The notes under the pieces are model-generated. The model saw nothing but the letters and a program-made list of their open reading frames with translations. It did not search any database and was not told where the DNA came from. Shown here piece after piece: positions 9,649-19,358 of a stretch of DNA of 64,000 nt (position 1 is its first letter; every line of letters starts with the position of its first letter). A program made the translations under genes and the position numbers. Source of the DNA: Aureococcus anophagefferens. Taxonomy: Eukaryota > Sar > Pelagophyceae > Pelagomonadales > Pelagomonadaceae. Where the stretch lies: the NCBI RefSeq assembly GCF_000186865.1, contig NW_008705573.1, positions 982,983 to 1,046,982 of the forward strand. The letters run 5' to 3'.

Positions 9649-12600
9649 ATGATGGCATCTCGGAGCCTGGTGGTCGTGGCAGCCCTGCGCGGCGTGCAGC
9701 CGTTCGTGACGATGCAGCTGAACACGGATTTCGTCGGGCTCCGCTCGACGTTCGCCGACGAGGACGCCCAGTGGCTCCCGCGCGGAAATTTGAGCGCGTC
9801 GTGGTCCGGGCGCGTGTACCTGCCGTTCCGCGGGACGGACTACACGGTGAAGCTCTTCCGCACGGGCTGGCCGCTGTTCGACTTCGCGCTCGACACGACG
9901 CGCGACGGCGAAAACTTCGGCCAGACGTTCATCGACTCGAAGGACTTCGCGTGGGGCCCGGCGCCCGGCGTCAACGTGTCGGAGTGGCACCGCTACACCA
10001 TGAGCTTCGACGAAGCGCGCGACGAGCTCCTCTTCTTCATCGACGGCCGCCTCCAGCGGAACGTCTCCGACGCGGGCGTCGCGTCGTCGGACACGGCGGC
10101 CGTCTTCTCGTCGGACCTGTCGCCGACGCTGTGGCTCGGGCTCTACGGCGAGTGGACCTGGGGCGACGGCGACGTCGGCGAGCTGACCCTCCTCTCCTAC
10201 GAGCGCATGTTCGCGGGCCAGTACGACGAGTTCGCCCTCTGGGACCGGCCCCTCGCGGCCGACGACGTCGCGGCGCTCGCCGCGGGCGACGCGGAGCGGC
10301 GCGCGGGCGTCGACGCCGCGCTCGCGCTCGAGCCGGCGCTGCTCTACGACTTCTCCGCGCCCGCGGACGCCGACGGCGCCTGGCCGAACCGGGGCGCCGC
10401 GGGCGCGCGCTACGCCATGGGCGCGGCGTCGACGGCGACGGGTTTGGACGCGTGGACGGACGTCTACCACGTCGACGCGTCGACGATCGGCGCGCTGACG
10501 GCGCCCGTCTTCGCCAACGGGAGCGGCCTCGGGGCCGTGACCCTCGCGAACGCGACCTACGATTTGGCGGAGAACGTGCACTACTACTTCGACCTCCGGG
10601 GCCGCGACGAGGACGGCGAGCCGCTCCGCTACGTCGTCGTCGCGCTCCCCGCCGTCGGCGCCGTCTACGAGATCGACGGGTCGCTGGACGTGACGGGCGA
10701 CCGCGGCGACGCGCGCGTGACGTCCGCGCCCTGGGCGGGCGTCTACGCGCTGTCGGAGTACTACTACGACCCGCGGGGGCTCGACGCCGCGGCGACGCTC
10801 GCGACGACGATGGTCGTGCGCGCCGAGGCGGCCGACGGCCGCGCGTCGCCGCCGGCGACCTTCACGCTCCGCCTCGCCTACGCCATCGACGACCTGCCCG
10901 TCGCGCGGCCGTCGAACGTCACGACGGCGCAGGGCGTCGCCGCGACCGTCGTGTTGAACGCGACGGACGAGGACACGGCCCACGTGACCTACGTCCTCGC
11001 CTCGGAGCCGCGCTACGGCGAGCTCTACGCCGTGGGCGCCGACGGCGCCCGGCGCGCGCTCGCGACCTACGCGGACCCGGCGTCGGCCGAGGTCCACCAG
11101 TACGCCGCGGACGTCCACGCCGTGTCGTCGTTCTGGCTCTCCAACACCTACGTGCCCACGGGCCGCGGCGTCGACACGCCGCGCTGGCACGCCTACCAGC
11201 TCCTCGGGCCGCCGGACGTGACGCCCGCGTCCTGGGGCGACAGCGACCTCGCGCTCTGCTTCGGGTCCGCGCTGCCCCGGGGCTACGCCGAGGGCGGCGA
11301 CGAGTACCTCACCTACGCCTGGAACGGCGCGGCGAACCTGGAGTCCTACGGCTGGTCCGAGTACTTCGAATTCGACGTCGAGGAAGAAATCTACGTGAGC
11401 CGCGTCGAGTTCGGCGAGAATCGCGGCGCGGGCGCGGTCGTGGCGATCTGGGCCTGGGAGAACGCGACGGCGACCTGGGGCCTGCTCTGGAGCGGGACCG
11501 CCACGGACGAGGTCGACACGGTCTACCAGGCGACGAACATGTACCGCGTCTTCGTGCCGTCGCCCGTGTGCCGCCTGCCCTTCGCGACGCGGCGACTTCG
11601 GGTCGAGGTCGACACGGAGACGGTGTCGGACTGGAACGAGTACGACTACGCCAAGGTCACGGGCTACGCCGCCGACGACGGCATCATCGCCGCGACGGAG
11701 ACCCTCGTCTACGAGCCCAACGGCGAGTTCTGCGGCGCCGACGCCTTCGAGTTCTCCGTCTACGACTGCGCGTTCGACGAAGCGCGCGCGGCGTCCGCGA
11801 CGGTATCCATCACCGTGGACCCCGGCGACGGCGGCGACTGCGGCCCCATCTCGACGTGCGCGGCGGGCGCGTACTACGACCGCGGCGCGCGCGCCTGCGC
11901 GGACTGCCCCGCGGGCTCGTACGCGGCGGACACGGGCCAGCGGCGGTCGTGCGACGCGTGCGAGCCGGGCCGGTCGCAGCCGGAGGCGGGCCACTCGGCC
12001 TGCGTCGACTGCAGCGTCGGCCGCTTCGCGGCGGCGTCGGGCGCGACGGCCTGCGACGCCTGCGCCGCGGGGACCTACGCGACGGACGACGCGGACGACG
12101 CCGACAACGCGGGCGTCGCCGCGGGCGCCGTCGCCTGCGCGGCCTGCGCCGCGGGCACCTACCAGGCGAAGAACGGATCCGTCCTCTGCTACACCTGCGA
12201 CGTCGACGCGGGCCAGTGGTCCGCGCGCGGCGCGACGGCCTGCGAGGCCTGCCTCGCGGGCTTCTTCCTCGACGGCGACGCGTGCCGCTCCTGCGGCGAG
12301 GTCGACGGCGTCGAGTCCGACGACTGCCCCGCGGGTACCTCTTCGGCGTCTATGAAGCGTTACGTTCCCCGCCCGATCCCCGCGGTCAATCATCGCGCTT
12401 ATTTCGCGCCGAACAGGTACGACCGTCGAGGCGCTGACGCTGCGCGACGGCTACTGGCGCTCGAGCGAGACGTCGACGAAGACCGAGGTCTGCGCGCAGG
12501 CCAAGGACTGCGCCGGCGGCCGCGCGGGCGGCGGCGACGCGCTCTGCGCGGGGAACACGAGGGGCCCCGCGTGCGCGCTCTGCGAACGGGGCTACGCGGC

Positions 12601-14406
12601 CCACGGCTCGTCCGACGGCGACACGCTCGGCTGCGCGCGCTGCGAGGGCACGTCCGCGACGACGCTGCGCGCGTCCCTCGCGGCCTCGATCGGCGTCGCG
12701 CTGCTCCTCGCGGCCGCGGCCTACCGCCACCGCCGGGCCGTCCTCGACGCGTGCTACCGCGTCCACGTCTTCGTCAACGCGCTCTTCGTCCAGACCAAGG
12801 GGTCCCGGGCGGGCATCGCCGACATCGACGTCCAGACGCGGGGCTTCTTCGGCGCCGTGTGGAACAAGGTGCGCTCCAAGCTCAAGATCGTCCTCACGCT
12901 CGCGCAGCTCCTGAGCGACATGGACTTCGCGCTCGACGTCAAGTACCCGCCGGTCTACGGCCGCATCATGCACAGCGTCGGCCGCGTCACGCACGTGAGC
13001 CTCGCGCACATCTTCCCGCTCCAGCGCGGCGCGGCGTCCCCGCGGCGACGTCCGAGATTCCGACGGGGGAAACGACACTCGATAGGTGCGACGTGACCTA
13101 CGGCTTCGAGCAGCGGCTCTGGGTCGCGACGCTCTGGCCCATCGCCGCCATCGGCGTCGTCTGGGCCGTGCACCTCCTCGCCCTCCGGGAGGCGCCGGCC
13201 GACGCGGCCGCGCGGGCCCACGGCACGCCCATCGCGTTCTCGCTCGCGGTGCTCTACGTCGTCTTCCCGTCCGTGTCGATGATGATCTTCCACAGCTTCG
13301 CCTGCACGTCCTTCGACTACGGCGACGGCGATAAATTTCGGGAGGTATTGGCCGTCGACTACGCCGTGTCCTGCGCGAGCGCCGAGTACGACCGCATCCG
13401 CATCTACGCGGCGGTCTTCGCCTGCGTCTACCCGGCGGTGCCCCTGCTTTTTTTTCTGCTCCTCTTCCGCATCCGGCGCCACCTGAACCCGCGGCCCTAC
13501 GACACGGCCGACGCCCGCGTCGCGGGCCTCACGCGGTTCGTCGAGCGCGAGGTCGCGGCCGCGGCGGACATCCCGAGCCGCCGGATTTTGGCCAAGCTCG
13601 AGGCCGCGCTGCTGCTCAAGCAGCAGCAGATGCGCGACGCCCACGGCGACATCGCGCCCTACCAGCTCCTCTACCGCGAGTTCGAGCCCGAGTTCTGGTT
13701 CTGGGACATCCTCGACGCGGTCCGGCGGCTGGCGCTCTCCGCGGCGATCTCCGTCTTCGCGCGGGGCCAGTCCATCCAGACGGCCGTCGGCTTCTTCGTG
13801 AGCTTCGTCTACGCGTCCGCGGTCTCCGCGCACGCGCCCTACGTCGACGCCGAGGACGACTGGCTCGCGCGCGCGTCGACGCAGATCGTCGTGCTCGTCT
13901 ACTTCGCGACGCACGCGCACGGCGCCGGCCTCTCCGACGACTCGGACGCGACGCGGGCCACGTGCCGCCGCGTGCTCTTCGCCTTCGGCGTCGTCGCGCC
14001 GCTCTGCCTCATCGCCGTCGTCGTCGCGGGCATGGTGTCCGAGGACGAGGATGTGCGCGAGCTCCAGGCGATCCTCGACCGCGAGCGTCGGGGCCTCGAC
14101 TGGGTCAAGCAGCACGTGCCGGCGCGGCCCCGCAAGTCGGCGCTCCTGCGCTTCGCGACGAGCCTGGGCCTCGGCGCGCCGCCGCCGCCGCCGCCGGCGG
14201 ACGCGCCGCGGCGCCTCGGCCTCGAGATCGGCGTCGGGGGCCGCGCCGGCGACGACGGCGACGACGACGACGACGCCGACGACGACGACGACGACGACGA
14301 CGGCGACGCGTTCCTGCCCGACGAGATCGCGCCGCGGGGGGTCGACGACGACGAGCCCGGCGGCCTCTTCGCCTGCGCCGCGTGCGGAGCCGGCGCGCGA
14401 GCTTAG
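9649..14406 (+). CDS. large LamG / Cys-rich / multi-TM receptor-like protein
   Basis: Exons are 9649-12334, 12417-13035 and 13086-14406: 1542 codons with matching phases. The introns, 82 and 50 nt, are small GT-AG. A signal peptide (about 1-20) is followed by a concanavalin/LamG-like region (about 100-210, WHRYTMSFD...YDEFALWDRPL). Next come cadherin/Ig-like stretches with repeated D-E-D-G-E-P-L motifs (285-730). A GCC2/GCC3 ephrin-receptor-like Cys-rich region (738-900, CPAGSYAADTGQ, CAAGTYQAKNGS) leads to one TM near 980 and several more C-terminally, then a poly-Asp tail. This layout is common in stramenopile cell-surface proteins. It is probably a plasma-membrane sensor or adhesin; its function is unknown. 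The second donor (GTCCCC) is atypical, so that 50-nt intron is the least certain part. Confidence 0.75.
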   Translation: MMASRSLVVVAALRGVQPFVTMQLNTDFVGLRSTFADEDAQWLPRGNLSASWSGRVYLPFRGTDYTVKLFRTGWPLFDFALDTTRDGENFGQTFIDSKDFAWGPAPGVNVSEWHRYTMSFDEARDELLFFIDGRLQRNVSDAGVASSDTAAVFSSDLSPTLWLGLYGEWTWGDGDVGELTLLSYERMFAGQYDEFALWDRPLAADDVAALAAGDAERRAGVDAALALEPALLYDFSAPADADGAWPNRGAAGARYAMGAASTATGLDAWTDVYHVDASTIGALTAPVFANGSGLGAVTLANATYDLAENVHYYFDLRGRDEDGEPLRYVVVALPAVGAVYEIDGSLDVTGDRGDARVTSAPWAGVYALSEYYYDPRGLDAAATLATTMVVRAEAADGRASPPATFTLRLAYAIDDLPVARPSNVTTAQGVAATVVLNATDEDTAHVTYVLASEPRYGELYAVGADGARRALATYADPASAEVHQYAADVHAVSSFWLSNTYVPTGRGVDTPRWHAYQLLGPPDVTPASWGDSDLALCFGSALPRGYAEGGDEYLTYAWNGAANLESYGWSEYFEFDVEEEIYVSRVEFGENRGAGAVVAIWAWENATATWGLLWSGTATDEVDTVYQATNMYRVFVPSPVCRLPFATRRLRVEVDTETVSDWNEYDYAKVTGYAADDGIIAATETLVYEPNGEFCGADAFEFSVYDCAFDEARAASATVSITVDPGDGGDCGPISTCAAGAYYDRGARACADCPAGSYAADTGQRRSCDACEPGRSQPEAGHSACVDCSVGRFAAASGATACDACAAGTYATDDADDADNAGVAAGAVACAACAAGTYQAKNGSVLCYTCDVDAGQWSARGATACEACLAGFFLDGDACRSCGEVDGVESDDCPAGTSSASMKRYVPRPIPAVNHRAYFAPNRYDRRGADAARRLLALERDVDEDRGLRAGQGLRRRPRGRRRRALRGEHEGPRVRALRTGLRGPRLVRRRHARLRALRGHVRDDAARVPRGLDRRRAAPRGRGLPPPPGRPRRVLPRPRLRQRALRPDQGVPGGHRRHRRPDAGLLRRRVEQGALQAQDRPHARAAPERHGLRARRQVPAGLRPHHAQRRPRHAREPRAHLPAPARRGVPAATSEIPTGETTLDRCDVTYGFEQRLWVATLWPIAAIGVVWAVHLLALREAPADAAARAHGTPIAFSLAVLYVVFPSVSMMIFHSFACTSFDYGDGDKFREVLAVDYAVSCASAEYDRIRIYAAVFACVYPAVPLLFFLLLFRIRRHLNPRPYDTADARVAGLTRFVEREVAAAADIPSRRILAKLEAALLLKQQQMRDAHGDIAPYQLLYREFEPEFWFWDILDAVRRLALSAAISVFARGQSIQTAVGFFVSFVYASAVSAHAPYVDAEDDWLARASTQIVVLVYFATHAHGAGLSDDSDATRATCRRVLFAFGVVAPLCLIAVVVAGMVSEDEDVRELQAILDRERRGLDWVKQHVPARPRKSALLRFATSLGLGAPPPPPPADAPRRLGLEIGVGGRAGDDGDDDDDADDDDDDDDGDAFLPDEIAPRGVDDDEPGGLFACAACGAGARA
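14253..14312 (+). repeat. (GAC)n trinucleotide tract coding poly-Asp
   Basis: Near-continuous GAC codons give D-rich sequence in the cytosolic tail of the receptor-like protein. Slippage-prone, with no other signal. Confidence 0.8.
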
Positions 14407-15335
14407 AGCAGGGGCGGCCGCGTCGACAGGCAGGGGCAGAGGATCGCGAGGACCGGCCGCCGGTCGTTGCAGACGGCGGCGGATTTGACGAGGCGCGCCG
14501 CGCGCGTGAGCACGCGGATGAGCTTGGCGACGAACGCGTGGACCGTCTTCGACGAGCACCGCATCTTCGCGGCGGCGCCGTCGATCTTGGTGAGCGCGTC
14601 GGGCCGCGCGCCCCGGGCCGCCTCGTCGAAGGCGAGGGAGATCACGGGGATCTGGTGGAGCAGGTAGGCGACGGCGACCTGCGCGCGCTTCCAGTCGCAG
14701 GACGCGGCCTCGACGGCGAGCGCGCTGAGGTCGTCGACCGTGACGGGCGCGTCCTCGGCCTCGGCGACGAGCGCGGCCGCCGCGTCCTCGATGGACGACA
14801 TGTCGTCCATGAGCGAGCTCGTGCGCTTCCGCGGGTTCGTCGGCGACGGCGCGGCGTCGCGCGCGAGCGGGTTCTGCGCGGGCTCCGGGAATAACAGCTC
14901 CGTGAGCATGAGGGACGTGCGCTTCGTCTTCGTCGGCGACGCGGGCGCCGGCGGCGCGTCCGCCGCGCCGTCGACCTTCGCGGCGGCCCGCGCGAGGACC
15001 CGCAGCGACGACTTGACGAAGCGGCTCAGCAGGATCGCCGTGTGCGCGAGGTTCCGGCGCAGGTCGTGCAGCTCGTCGGTCCGCGTCGTCCGCGCGAACT
15101 GCGACGACCCGCGGAGCCGCTGCGACAGGCCCTGGCAGCCGCCGCCGGCGACGCGCTCCGCGGCGAGGAAGACGGCCTCGCACTCGCCCATGGCCTCGCC
15201 GACGCGCGGCAGGTGCTCCAACAGGAAGGCGCAGGCGGACACGGCCATGTGCCAGTCCGTCTGCATGGACGCGACCTGGGCGGCGACGTCCGCGTCGTCG
15301 TCCGCGTCGTCGGCCGGGGCGCCGTCGTCGGCCAT
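14403..15335 (-). CDS. hypothetical protein with two similar helical halves
   Basis: A 310-aa protein starting at MADDGAPADD. Two regions resemble each other: residues about 20-115 (WHMAVSACAFLLEHLPRVGEA ... LSRFVKSSLRVLARAAAKV) and about 215-295 (WKRAQVAVAYLLHQIPVISLA ... VAKLIRVLTRAARLVKS). Each has the pattern W-K/H-A-Q/V-A-x-LL-H/E-x-P then a basic helix, suggesting an internal duplication of a helical domain. A Ser/Pro/Lys linker (SPTKTKRTSLM) could be phosphorylated. I do not recognise the family. Its TAA overlaps the stop of the upstream receptor-like gene. Confidence 0.6.
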   Translation of the reverse strand: MADDGAPADDADDDADVAAQVASMQTDWHMAVSACAFLLEHLPRVGEAMGECEAVFLAAERVAGGGCQGLSQRLRGSSQFARTTRTDELHDLRRNLAHTAILLSRFVKSSLRVLARAAAKVDGAADAPPAPASPTKTKRTSLMLTELLFPEPAQNPLARDAAPSPTNPRKRTSSLMDDMSSIEDAAAALVAEAEDAPVTVDDLSALAVEAASCDWKRAQVAVAYLLHQIPVISLAFDEAARGARPDALTKIDGAAAKMRCSSKTVHAFVAKLIRVLTRAARLVKSAAVCNDRRPVLAILCPCLSTRPPLL

Positions 15336-15474
15336 GGTGCTCGGCTCCGTGCGCGTCGGGGCAGCCCCTCTAGCGGCTGCGGTCCATCGATGGTGGGGGA
15401 AACAAGAATTGGCAAAACTGCAAGGAAGGTCGATTGAAGAAGTCGAGAGCTCTGGAGCAGCTCGCGCCGCCGAG

Positions 15475-16275
15475 ATGAAGGCGGCCCTCCTGCTCACGCT
15501 TTCGACGGCGTCGTCGCTGGTGCTCCATCGACGGCCGCGGCCGACGGCGACGAGACGCGCGAGCGCCGTCGGGACGCCGCCGGAGTCGGCGCCGACGGTG
15601 ACGATCCGCCACGCGCCGGCGGCGGACGCGGCGCCGCTGGCCGAGTCCTGGGCGCTGTTGGACCGCGTCTCCGAGGCCGCGTTCGCGTCGCCCGGCGGCG
15701 CCGCGCGCGGCGCCCACGTCGCCTGGCGGCGCCTCGCGCGCGACGCCGGCGCCGGATCGCCCGAATCGCTCCGGGGCCGCTGGGTCGCGTGCGGCGGCGC
15801 CGGGTCGCCCGTGCTGCCCTTGATCGAGCCCTGGGAGTACGCCGCCGACGGCCGCCTGCGCGGCGCCGTCGACGGCCGGAGCGTCGAGCTCGCGCGGCCG
15901 CCGCGTCCGCGCGGCCGCGCGTTCGCGCCGCCGCGACGCCCCGACGCGCGCCCGCCCTCCCCTCGCGCCCGCGGCGCCGCGACCCCCCGCGCCGCGCAGG
16001 TGCCCACCGTCGGCGGCGACGCGGCCCTCGCCCGCGGCGTCGTCGAGACGGGCGACGGCGCGTACGAGGTCGGCGCGCCGAGCGACGCGCAGTTGGCCAA
16101 GTGGGCCGAGGCCGCGCCCGCCGCGCCCGCGGCCGCGGCCGCGGCGCTCGCCGCGCCCCTGCCCGCGTGGCAGGGCGCGGCGGCGGCGGCGCTGCCCGCG
16201 GCCGCGGTCGGCGCCGCGGCCGTCGCGCTCGGCGTGCTCACGCACCACCTCCAGATCGAGGTCTTCGTCATCTGA
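15475..16275 (+). CDS. probable plastid- or ER-targeted protein with C-terminal TM
   Basis: A 266-aa protein. The N-terminus (MKAALLLTLSTASSLVLHRR then Arg/Thr-rich) looks like a signal peptide plus basic transit-like stretch. The middle (LLDRVSEAAF, ESLRGRWVACGGAGSP) faintly recalls lipid-associated PAP/fibrillin-type N-termini, but this is weak. A Pro/Arg linker is followed by an Ala-rich hydrophobic helix (about 225-255) and the tail HHLQIEVFVI. No catalytic motif seen. Confidence 0.5.
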   Translation: MKAALLLTLSTASSLVLHRRPRPTATRRASAVGTPPESAPTVTIRHAPAADAAPLAESWALLDRVSEAAFASPGGAARGAHVAWRRLARDAGAGSPESLRGRWVACGGAGSPVLPLIEPWEYAADGRLRGAVDGRSVELARPPRPRGRAFAPPRRPDARPPSPRARGAATPRAAQVPTVGGDAALARGVVETGDGAYEVGAPSDAQLAKWAEAAPAAPAAAAAALAAPLPAWQGAAAAALPAAAVGAAAVALGVLTHHLQIEVFVI

Positions 16276-16301
16276 GCGCGGCGCCTAAAAGCCCTCCGAT
16301 C

Positions 16302-16733
16302 TTACACCTCGCACTTGGCGCGCTCGACGAACTTGGCCGCGGGCGTGAAGCCCGCGTCCGCGGACTTCTCGAAGTAGCCGAGGGCCTTCTCGACGTCGCG
16401 GACGAAGCGGCCGGCGTCGTTGTGGAAGCCCGTGTACCAGAGCTGGCCCAGGGCGAAGATGGCCGACGGCAGGCCCTGGTCCGCGGCCTTTTGGTACCAG
16501 ACGAGCGCGGCGGACGCCTTGCCCTCGCGCTCGAGCATGACGCCGTAGTTGTGCTGGGCGTTGACGTGGCCGCTCTCGGCGCTCGCCTTGTACCAGGACG
16601 TCGCCGCGGCGTCGTCGCGCTCCTGGCCGATGCCCACGTCCCGGCTGAAGCGGCTCCCGAGCTCGGCCTGGGCCGTGGCGTCGCCCGTCGCCGCCATCTC
16701 CTCGAGGAGGTTGTCGGCGATGGACTTCTTCAT
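16302..16733 (-). CDS. Sel1-like repeat protein
   Basis: A 143-aa protein built of about three Sel1-like (TPR-related) repeats, with motifs such as A-x-SWYKASAESGHVNAQHNYGVML, ALVWYQKAADQGLPSAIFALG and ALGYFEKSADAGFTPAAKF. It has no signal peptide or membrane segment, so it is a probable cytosolic protein-protein adaptor. It is divergent from the superoxide dismutase gene. Confidence 0.8.
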   Translation of the reverse strand: MKKSIADNLLEEMAATGDATAQAELGSRFSRDVGIGQERDDAAATSWYKASAESGHVNAQHNYGVMLEREGKASAALVWYQKAADQGLPSAIFALGQLWYTGFHNDAGRFVRDVEKALGYFEKSADAGFTPAAKFVERAKCEV

Positions 16734-17053
16734 GCCGGTTCGCGCGCGCCGCGACGGGCTGGCGCGGCGTGCGCGACGTGAGGTATTTGACGACGGTCAC
16801 CGGCGGAGAGCGGGCTCTTGGCGTGCACCAGCGTTACTGCGGGCTGAGAGTGGGGCAGCGTCGGCGGATACATCGCGGCACGACCAGCTTGAACCTGGAA
16901 ATCATTGGACTTCTGATCAGCTGAAGCACCGCCTGCCACTGTCGCGTTTCGGCGTCCGGCACCCGCGCGCGCGCCGATGCGCGCCCTCGCGACGCGCGCC
17001 TTGCGCCACCTGCGAAAACCTCACGCGCGCCCCCCGCCTCGCAGGTCTCAAGC
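16734..17053. promoter_or_regulatory. divergent intergenic region (Sel1 protein / Mn-SOD)
   Basis: This 320-bp gap between two divergently transcribed start codons must hold both promoters. I see no clear TATA box, no repeats and no further ORF with coding character. Confidence 0.4.
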
Positions 17054-17818
17054 ATGCCGTCCTACGCCTTCCTCCTCGCCGCCCCGGCCCTGGCCCTGCG
17101 CCACCCCATGTCCATGACGGCCCAGCCCCCGAGCCGCCGGTCCTTCGTGAGCGGCGCCGCCGCGGCCCTGGCGTCCGCCGCCGCGGGCCCCGCCGTCGCC
17201 TACGTGCTGCCGGACCTGCCCTACGACTACGCGGCGCTCGAGCCGTCGATCGACGCCGCGACGATGAAGTTCCACCACGACAAGCACCACGCGACCTACA
17301 TCGCGGGCATCAACGGCAAGCTCGACGAGAAGGACCAGCCGCCCATCGCCGAGCTCATGAAGGACGCCAAGGCCAAGGGCTTCAACAACGCGGGCGGCGG
17401 CGTCTACAACCACGACCTCTTCTGGAAGGCGCTCGCGCCCGCGGGCAAGGGCGGCGCGCCGTCCAAGGCCCTCGCCGCGGCCATCGACAAGAAGTTCGGG
17501 TCGCTCGACAAGCTCAAGGAGGAGTGGGCCGCGCTCGGCGCGCCCGCGTCGACGTTCGGCTCCGGCTGGGTCTGGCTCATCGTCCAGGGCAAGGATTTGG
17601 CGATCTGCAACTCGCCGAACCAGGACAACCCGCTCATGAAGGGCGCGGCGACGGAGGGCATCCCCATCCTCGGCCTCGACGTCTGGGAGCACGCCTACTA
17701 CCTCAAGTACCAGAACCGCCGCCCGGAGTACGTCGCCGCGTTCTGGGACATCGTCAACTGGAACCAGGTCAACGAGTGGTACGACGACGCCCTCGCGGGC
17801 AAGGCGCCCCAGTTCTAG
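17054..17818 (+). CDS. superoxide dismutase, Mn-type, probably thylakoid lumen
   Basis: 254 aa; converts superoxide to oxygen and hydrogen peroxide. The mature enzyme starts near residue 50 (YVLPDLPYDYAALEP). Metal ligands are visible in FHHDKHH, NHDLFW and DVWEHAYY. Mn-type rather than Fe-type signatures are FNNAGGG before the second His and PNQDNPLM carrying the active-site Gln. The presequence has two parts: a hydrophobic start (FLLAAPALAL) and a twin-arginine segment SRRSFVSGAAAALASAAAG ending AVA, typical of Tat export to the thylakoid lumen. No introns. Localisation is inference from the presequence. Confidence 0.9.
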   Translation: MPSYAFLLAAPALALRHPMSMTAQPPSRRSFVSGAAAALASAAAGPAVAYVLPDLPYDYAALEPSIDAATMKFHHDKHHATYIAGINGKLDEKDQPPIAELMKDAKAKGFNNAGGGVYNHDLFWKALAPAGKGGAPSKALAAAIDKKFGSLDKLKEEWAALGAPASTFGSGWVWLIVQGKDLAICNSPNQDNPLMKGAATEGIPILGLDVWEHAYYLKYQNRRPEYVAAFWDIVNWNQVNEWYDDALAGKAPQF

Positions 17819-17892
17819 GCCGGCCGCGAAGCAGAAGCGCCCCCGGAGCCGACCCGCGTAACCGCCGGCGTCGCTACACACACAGCCGGCGC

Positions 17893-18129
17893 TTAGATCG
17901 CGTCGAAGTCGAGCTCCTTCTCGTCGGGGAAGATCTTGAGGCCCGCGGTGGCCCGGCGGAAGAGGAAGCAGAAGCCCATGGTGAGGAAGGCGCCGATGAG
18001 GGACCCGTAGCCGAGCGCGGCGGCGATCTCCTCAGAGGCTCGGGCGGTTGTTGTCCGCGGAGCCGCCGACGCGCCGGCGGCCGACGTCCTCGACGCGTCG
18101 ACGCGTCGGGAAGGGGTCCGAGTAACCAC
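17893..18129 (-). pseudogene. duplicated last-exon fragment of the PSP-repeat membrane protein
   Basis: About 150 bp (17880-18035) are almost identical to 19346-19502, the terminal exon of the PSP-repeat gene 1.5 kb away, in the same orientation. It encodes the same TM segment and tail (LIGAFLTMGFCFLF...KELDFDAI). No ATG opens the frame, and upstream sequence diverges abruptly after the EEIAA codons. It is probably a non-functional partial duplicate, or the last exon of a degraded paralogue. Confidence 0.6.
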
Positions 18130-18220
18130 AGTGTCACATGTTACGCGTCAACGCGAAGCGGAGCGTGGGGGTCGCGCGGGGCCGGCTTGGGCCGTGGCGC
18201 GCGTGGCGAGGCGGCGGGTC

Positions 18221-19183
18221 CTACGCGCGGCGCTGCGCGGCCGGGAGCGCCGCGATCGCCGCGGCCTCGGTCTCGAAGACCTGCTTGTTGTGGTAGATGC
18301 TGCCGGCGTCCCGGTTGATGGCGAACTTGCCCTTGTAGGTGCCCTTCCTGATGCGCGCGCGGTACAGGACGGGGTTGCCCTCGGCGTTGCCCGGCGCCGA
18401 GCCCTGGAAGTAGCTGACGTCGCGGTGCAGCGCCGCGTGCACGGCGGCGCGCGGCGGCGCGCCGACGGCCGACGGCGGCATGCCCCGCCGCTCCTCGCGC
18501 TTCTTGATCTCCTTGCGTCTGTTCTTTCGCGCCTGCCTTTGGATCTCGCCCTCCATCTGGCGCACGTTCTCCGCCTCGTCGCCGTCCGCCACGCCGCGGC
18601 CGCCGCGCTCGTGGTATGCGGCGTTGCTTTTCCGGGAGGACGCGCGCTGCTCGTCTTTCGTGACGAACGAGCCGTCCGCCTTCTTCTTCTTCTTGCCGTG
18701 GAACTTCGCCGGCTTGTCCGCCGACGTCGCGAGGTACGTGGCCGTGCGGGCGCGCATCTCCGCGAGCAGCGGCGCGCCCTCGACGGCGAGCGCCACGAAG
18801 GTCGCGCAGTCCTGGTCGCACGCGGCGGCCTGGCCGCAGGCCGCGACCTCGCGCCGGCCCTCCGCGACGCGGGCGCCGATGTCCGCGGCGGTGCCTTCGG
18901 CGCAGACCGCGCCGAGGAGCGCGGAGGAGACGGCCACGGCCGTGCCGCCCGTGACCTCGACGCGGTCCATGGCGCTCTCGCCCGTCGCGCGTTTCGACGC
19001 CGCGTTGAGCGCGCCGATGGTGCTGCCGAAGCCCGAGCCGCCGTCGTTGCGCTGCTGCATCGCGCGCTCCGTCAAGAGCGCCGCGCGCATGGCCTTGCGC
19101 GCCTCGCGGTCGGCAGAATAGAGGTGGAGGCCCTTGCGCACGCTGCCGCCCTTCGAGAGCTTCTTCAGCACCCGTGACGGCAT
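18221..19183 (-). CDS. basic hypothetical protein
   Basis: A 320-aa protein from ATG 19183 (MPSRVLKKLSKGG). The first third contains GSTIGALNAASKRATG and a small hydrophobic stretch (GGTAVAVSSALLGAVC). The middle is strongly basic (HGKKKKKADGS, RQARKNRRKEIKKREERR), suggesting nuclear localisation. The C-terminus has a compact motif, YRARIRKGTYKGKFAI ... YHNKQVFETEAAAIAAL, which loosely resembles AP2-like DNA-binding repeats (strand-strand-strand-helix ending in EAA-A). This similarity is weak and I assign no function. Confidence 0.55.
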   Translation of the reverse strand: MPSRVLKKLSKGGSVRKGLHLYSADREARKAMRAALLTERAMQQRNDGGSGFGSTIGALNAASKRATGESAMDRVEVTGGTAVAVSSALLGAVCAEGTAADIGARVAEGRREVAACGQAAACDQDCATFVALAVEGAPLLAEMRARTATYLATSADKPAKFHGKKKKKADGSFVTKDEQRASSRKSNAAYHERGGRGVADGDEAENVRQMEGEIQRQARKNRRKEIKKREERRGMPPSAVGAPPRAAVHAALHRDVSYFQGSAPGNAEGNPVLYRARIRKGTYKGKFAINRDAGSIYHNKQVFETEAAAIAALPAAQRRA

Positions 19184-19358
19184 GCCTGAGCTAAACAGTC
19201 GCTTTTGGCGGCGCCAGACGCTCGGGCAGAGGTGCGATGTTGCATTCAAAGCCCCCTTACGGTGTGAACTTCAAGCCGCCGCCTTGGCCGGCGCCAGCGT
19301 CCAAAGACGCGCGCGCACACGCGCCCTACGCCGCCACACCCCGCCACACAGCCGTCGC

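Noticed and set aside
9571..12393. Very long antisense open frame (over 900 codons) opposite the receptor-like gene, and many similar Arg/Ala/Gly-rich frames elsewhere
   Set aside because: High GC removes stop codons from all frames. These translations have extreme Arg/Ala/Pro composition, no domains, and lie opposite well-supported genes.
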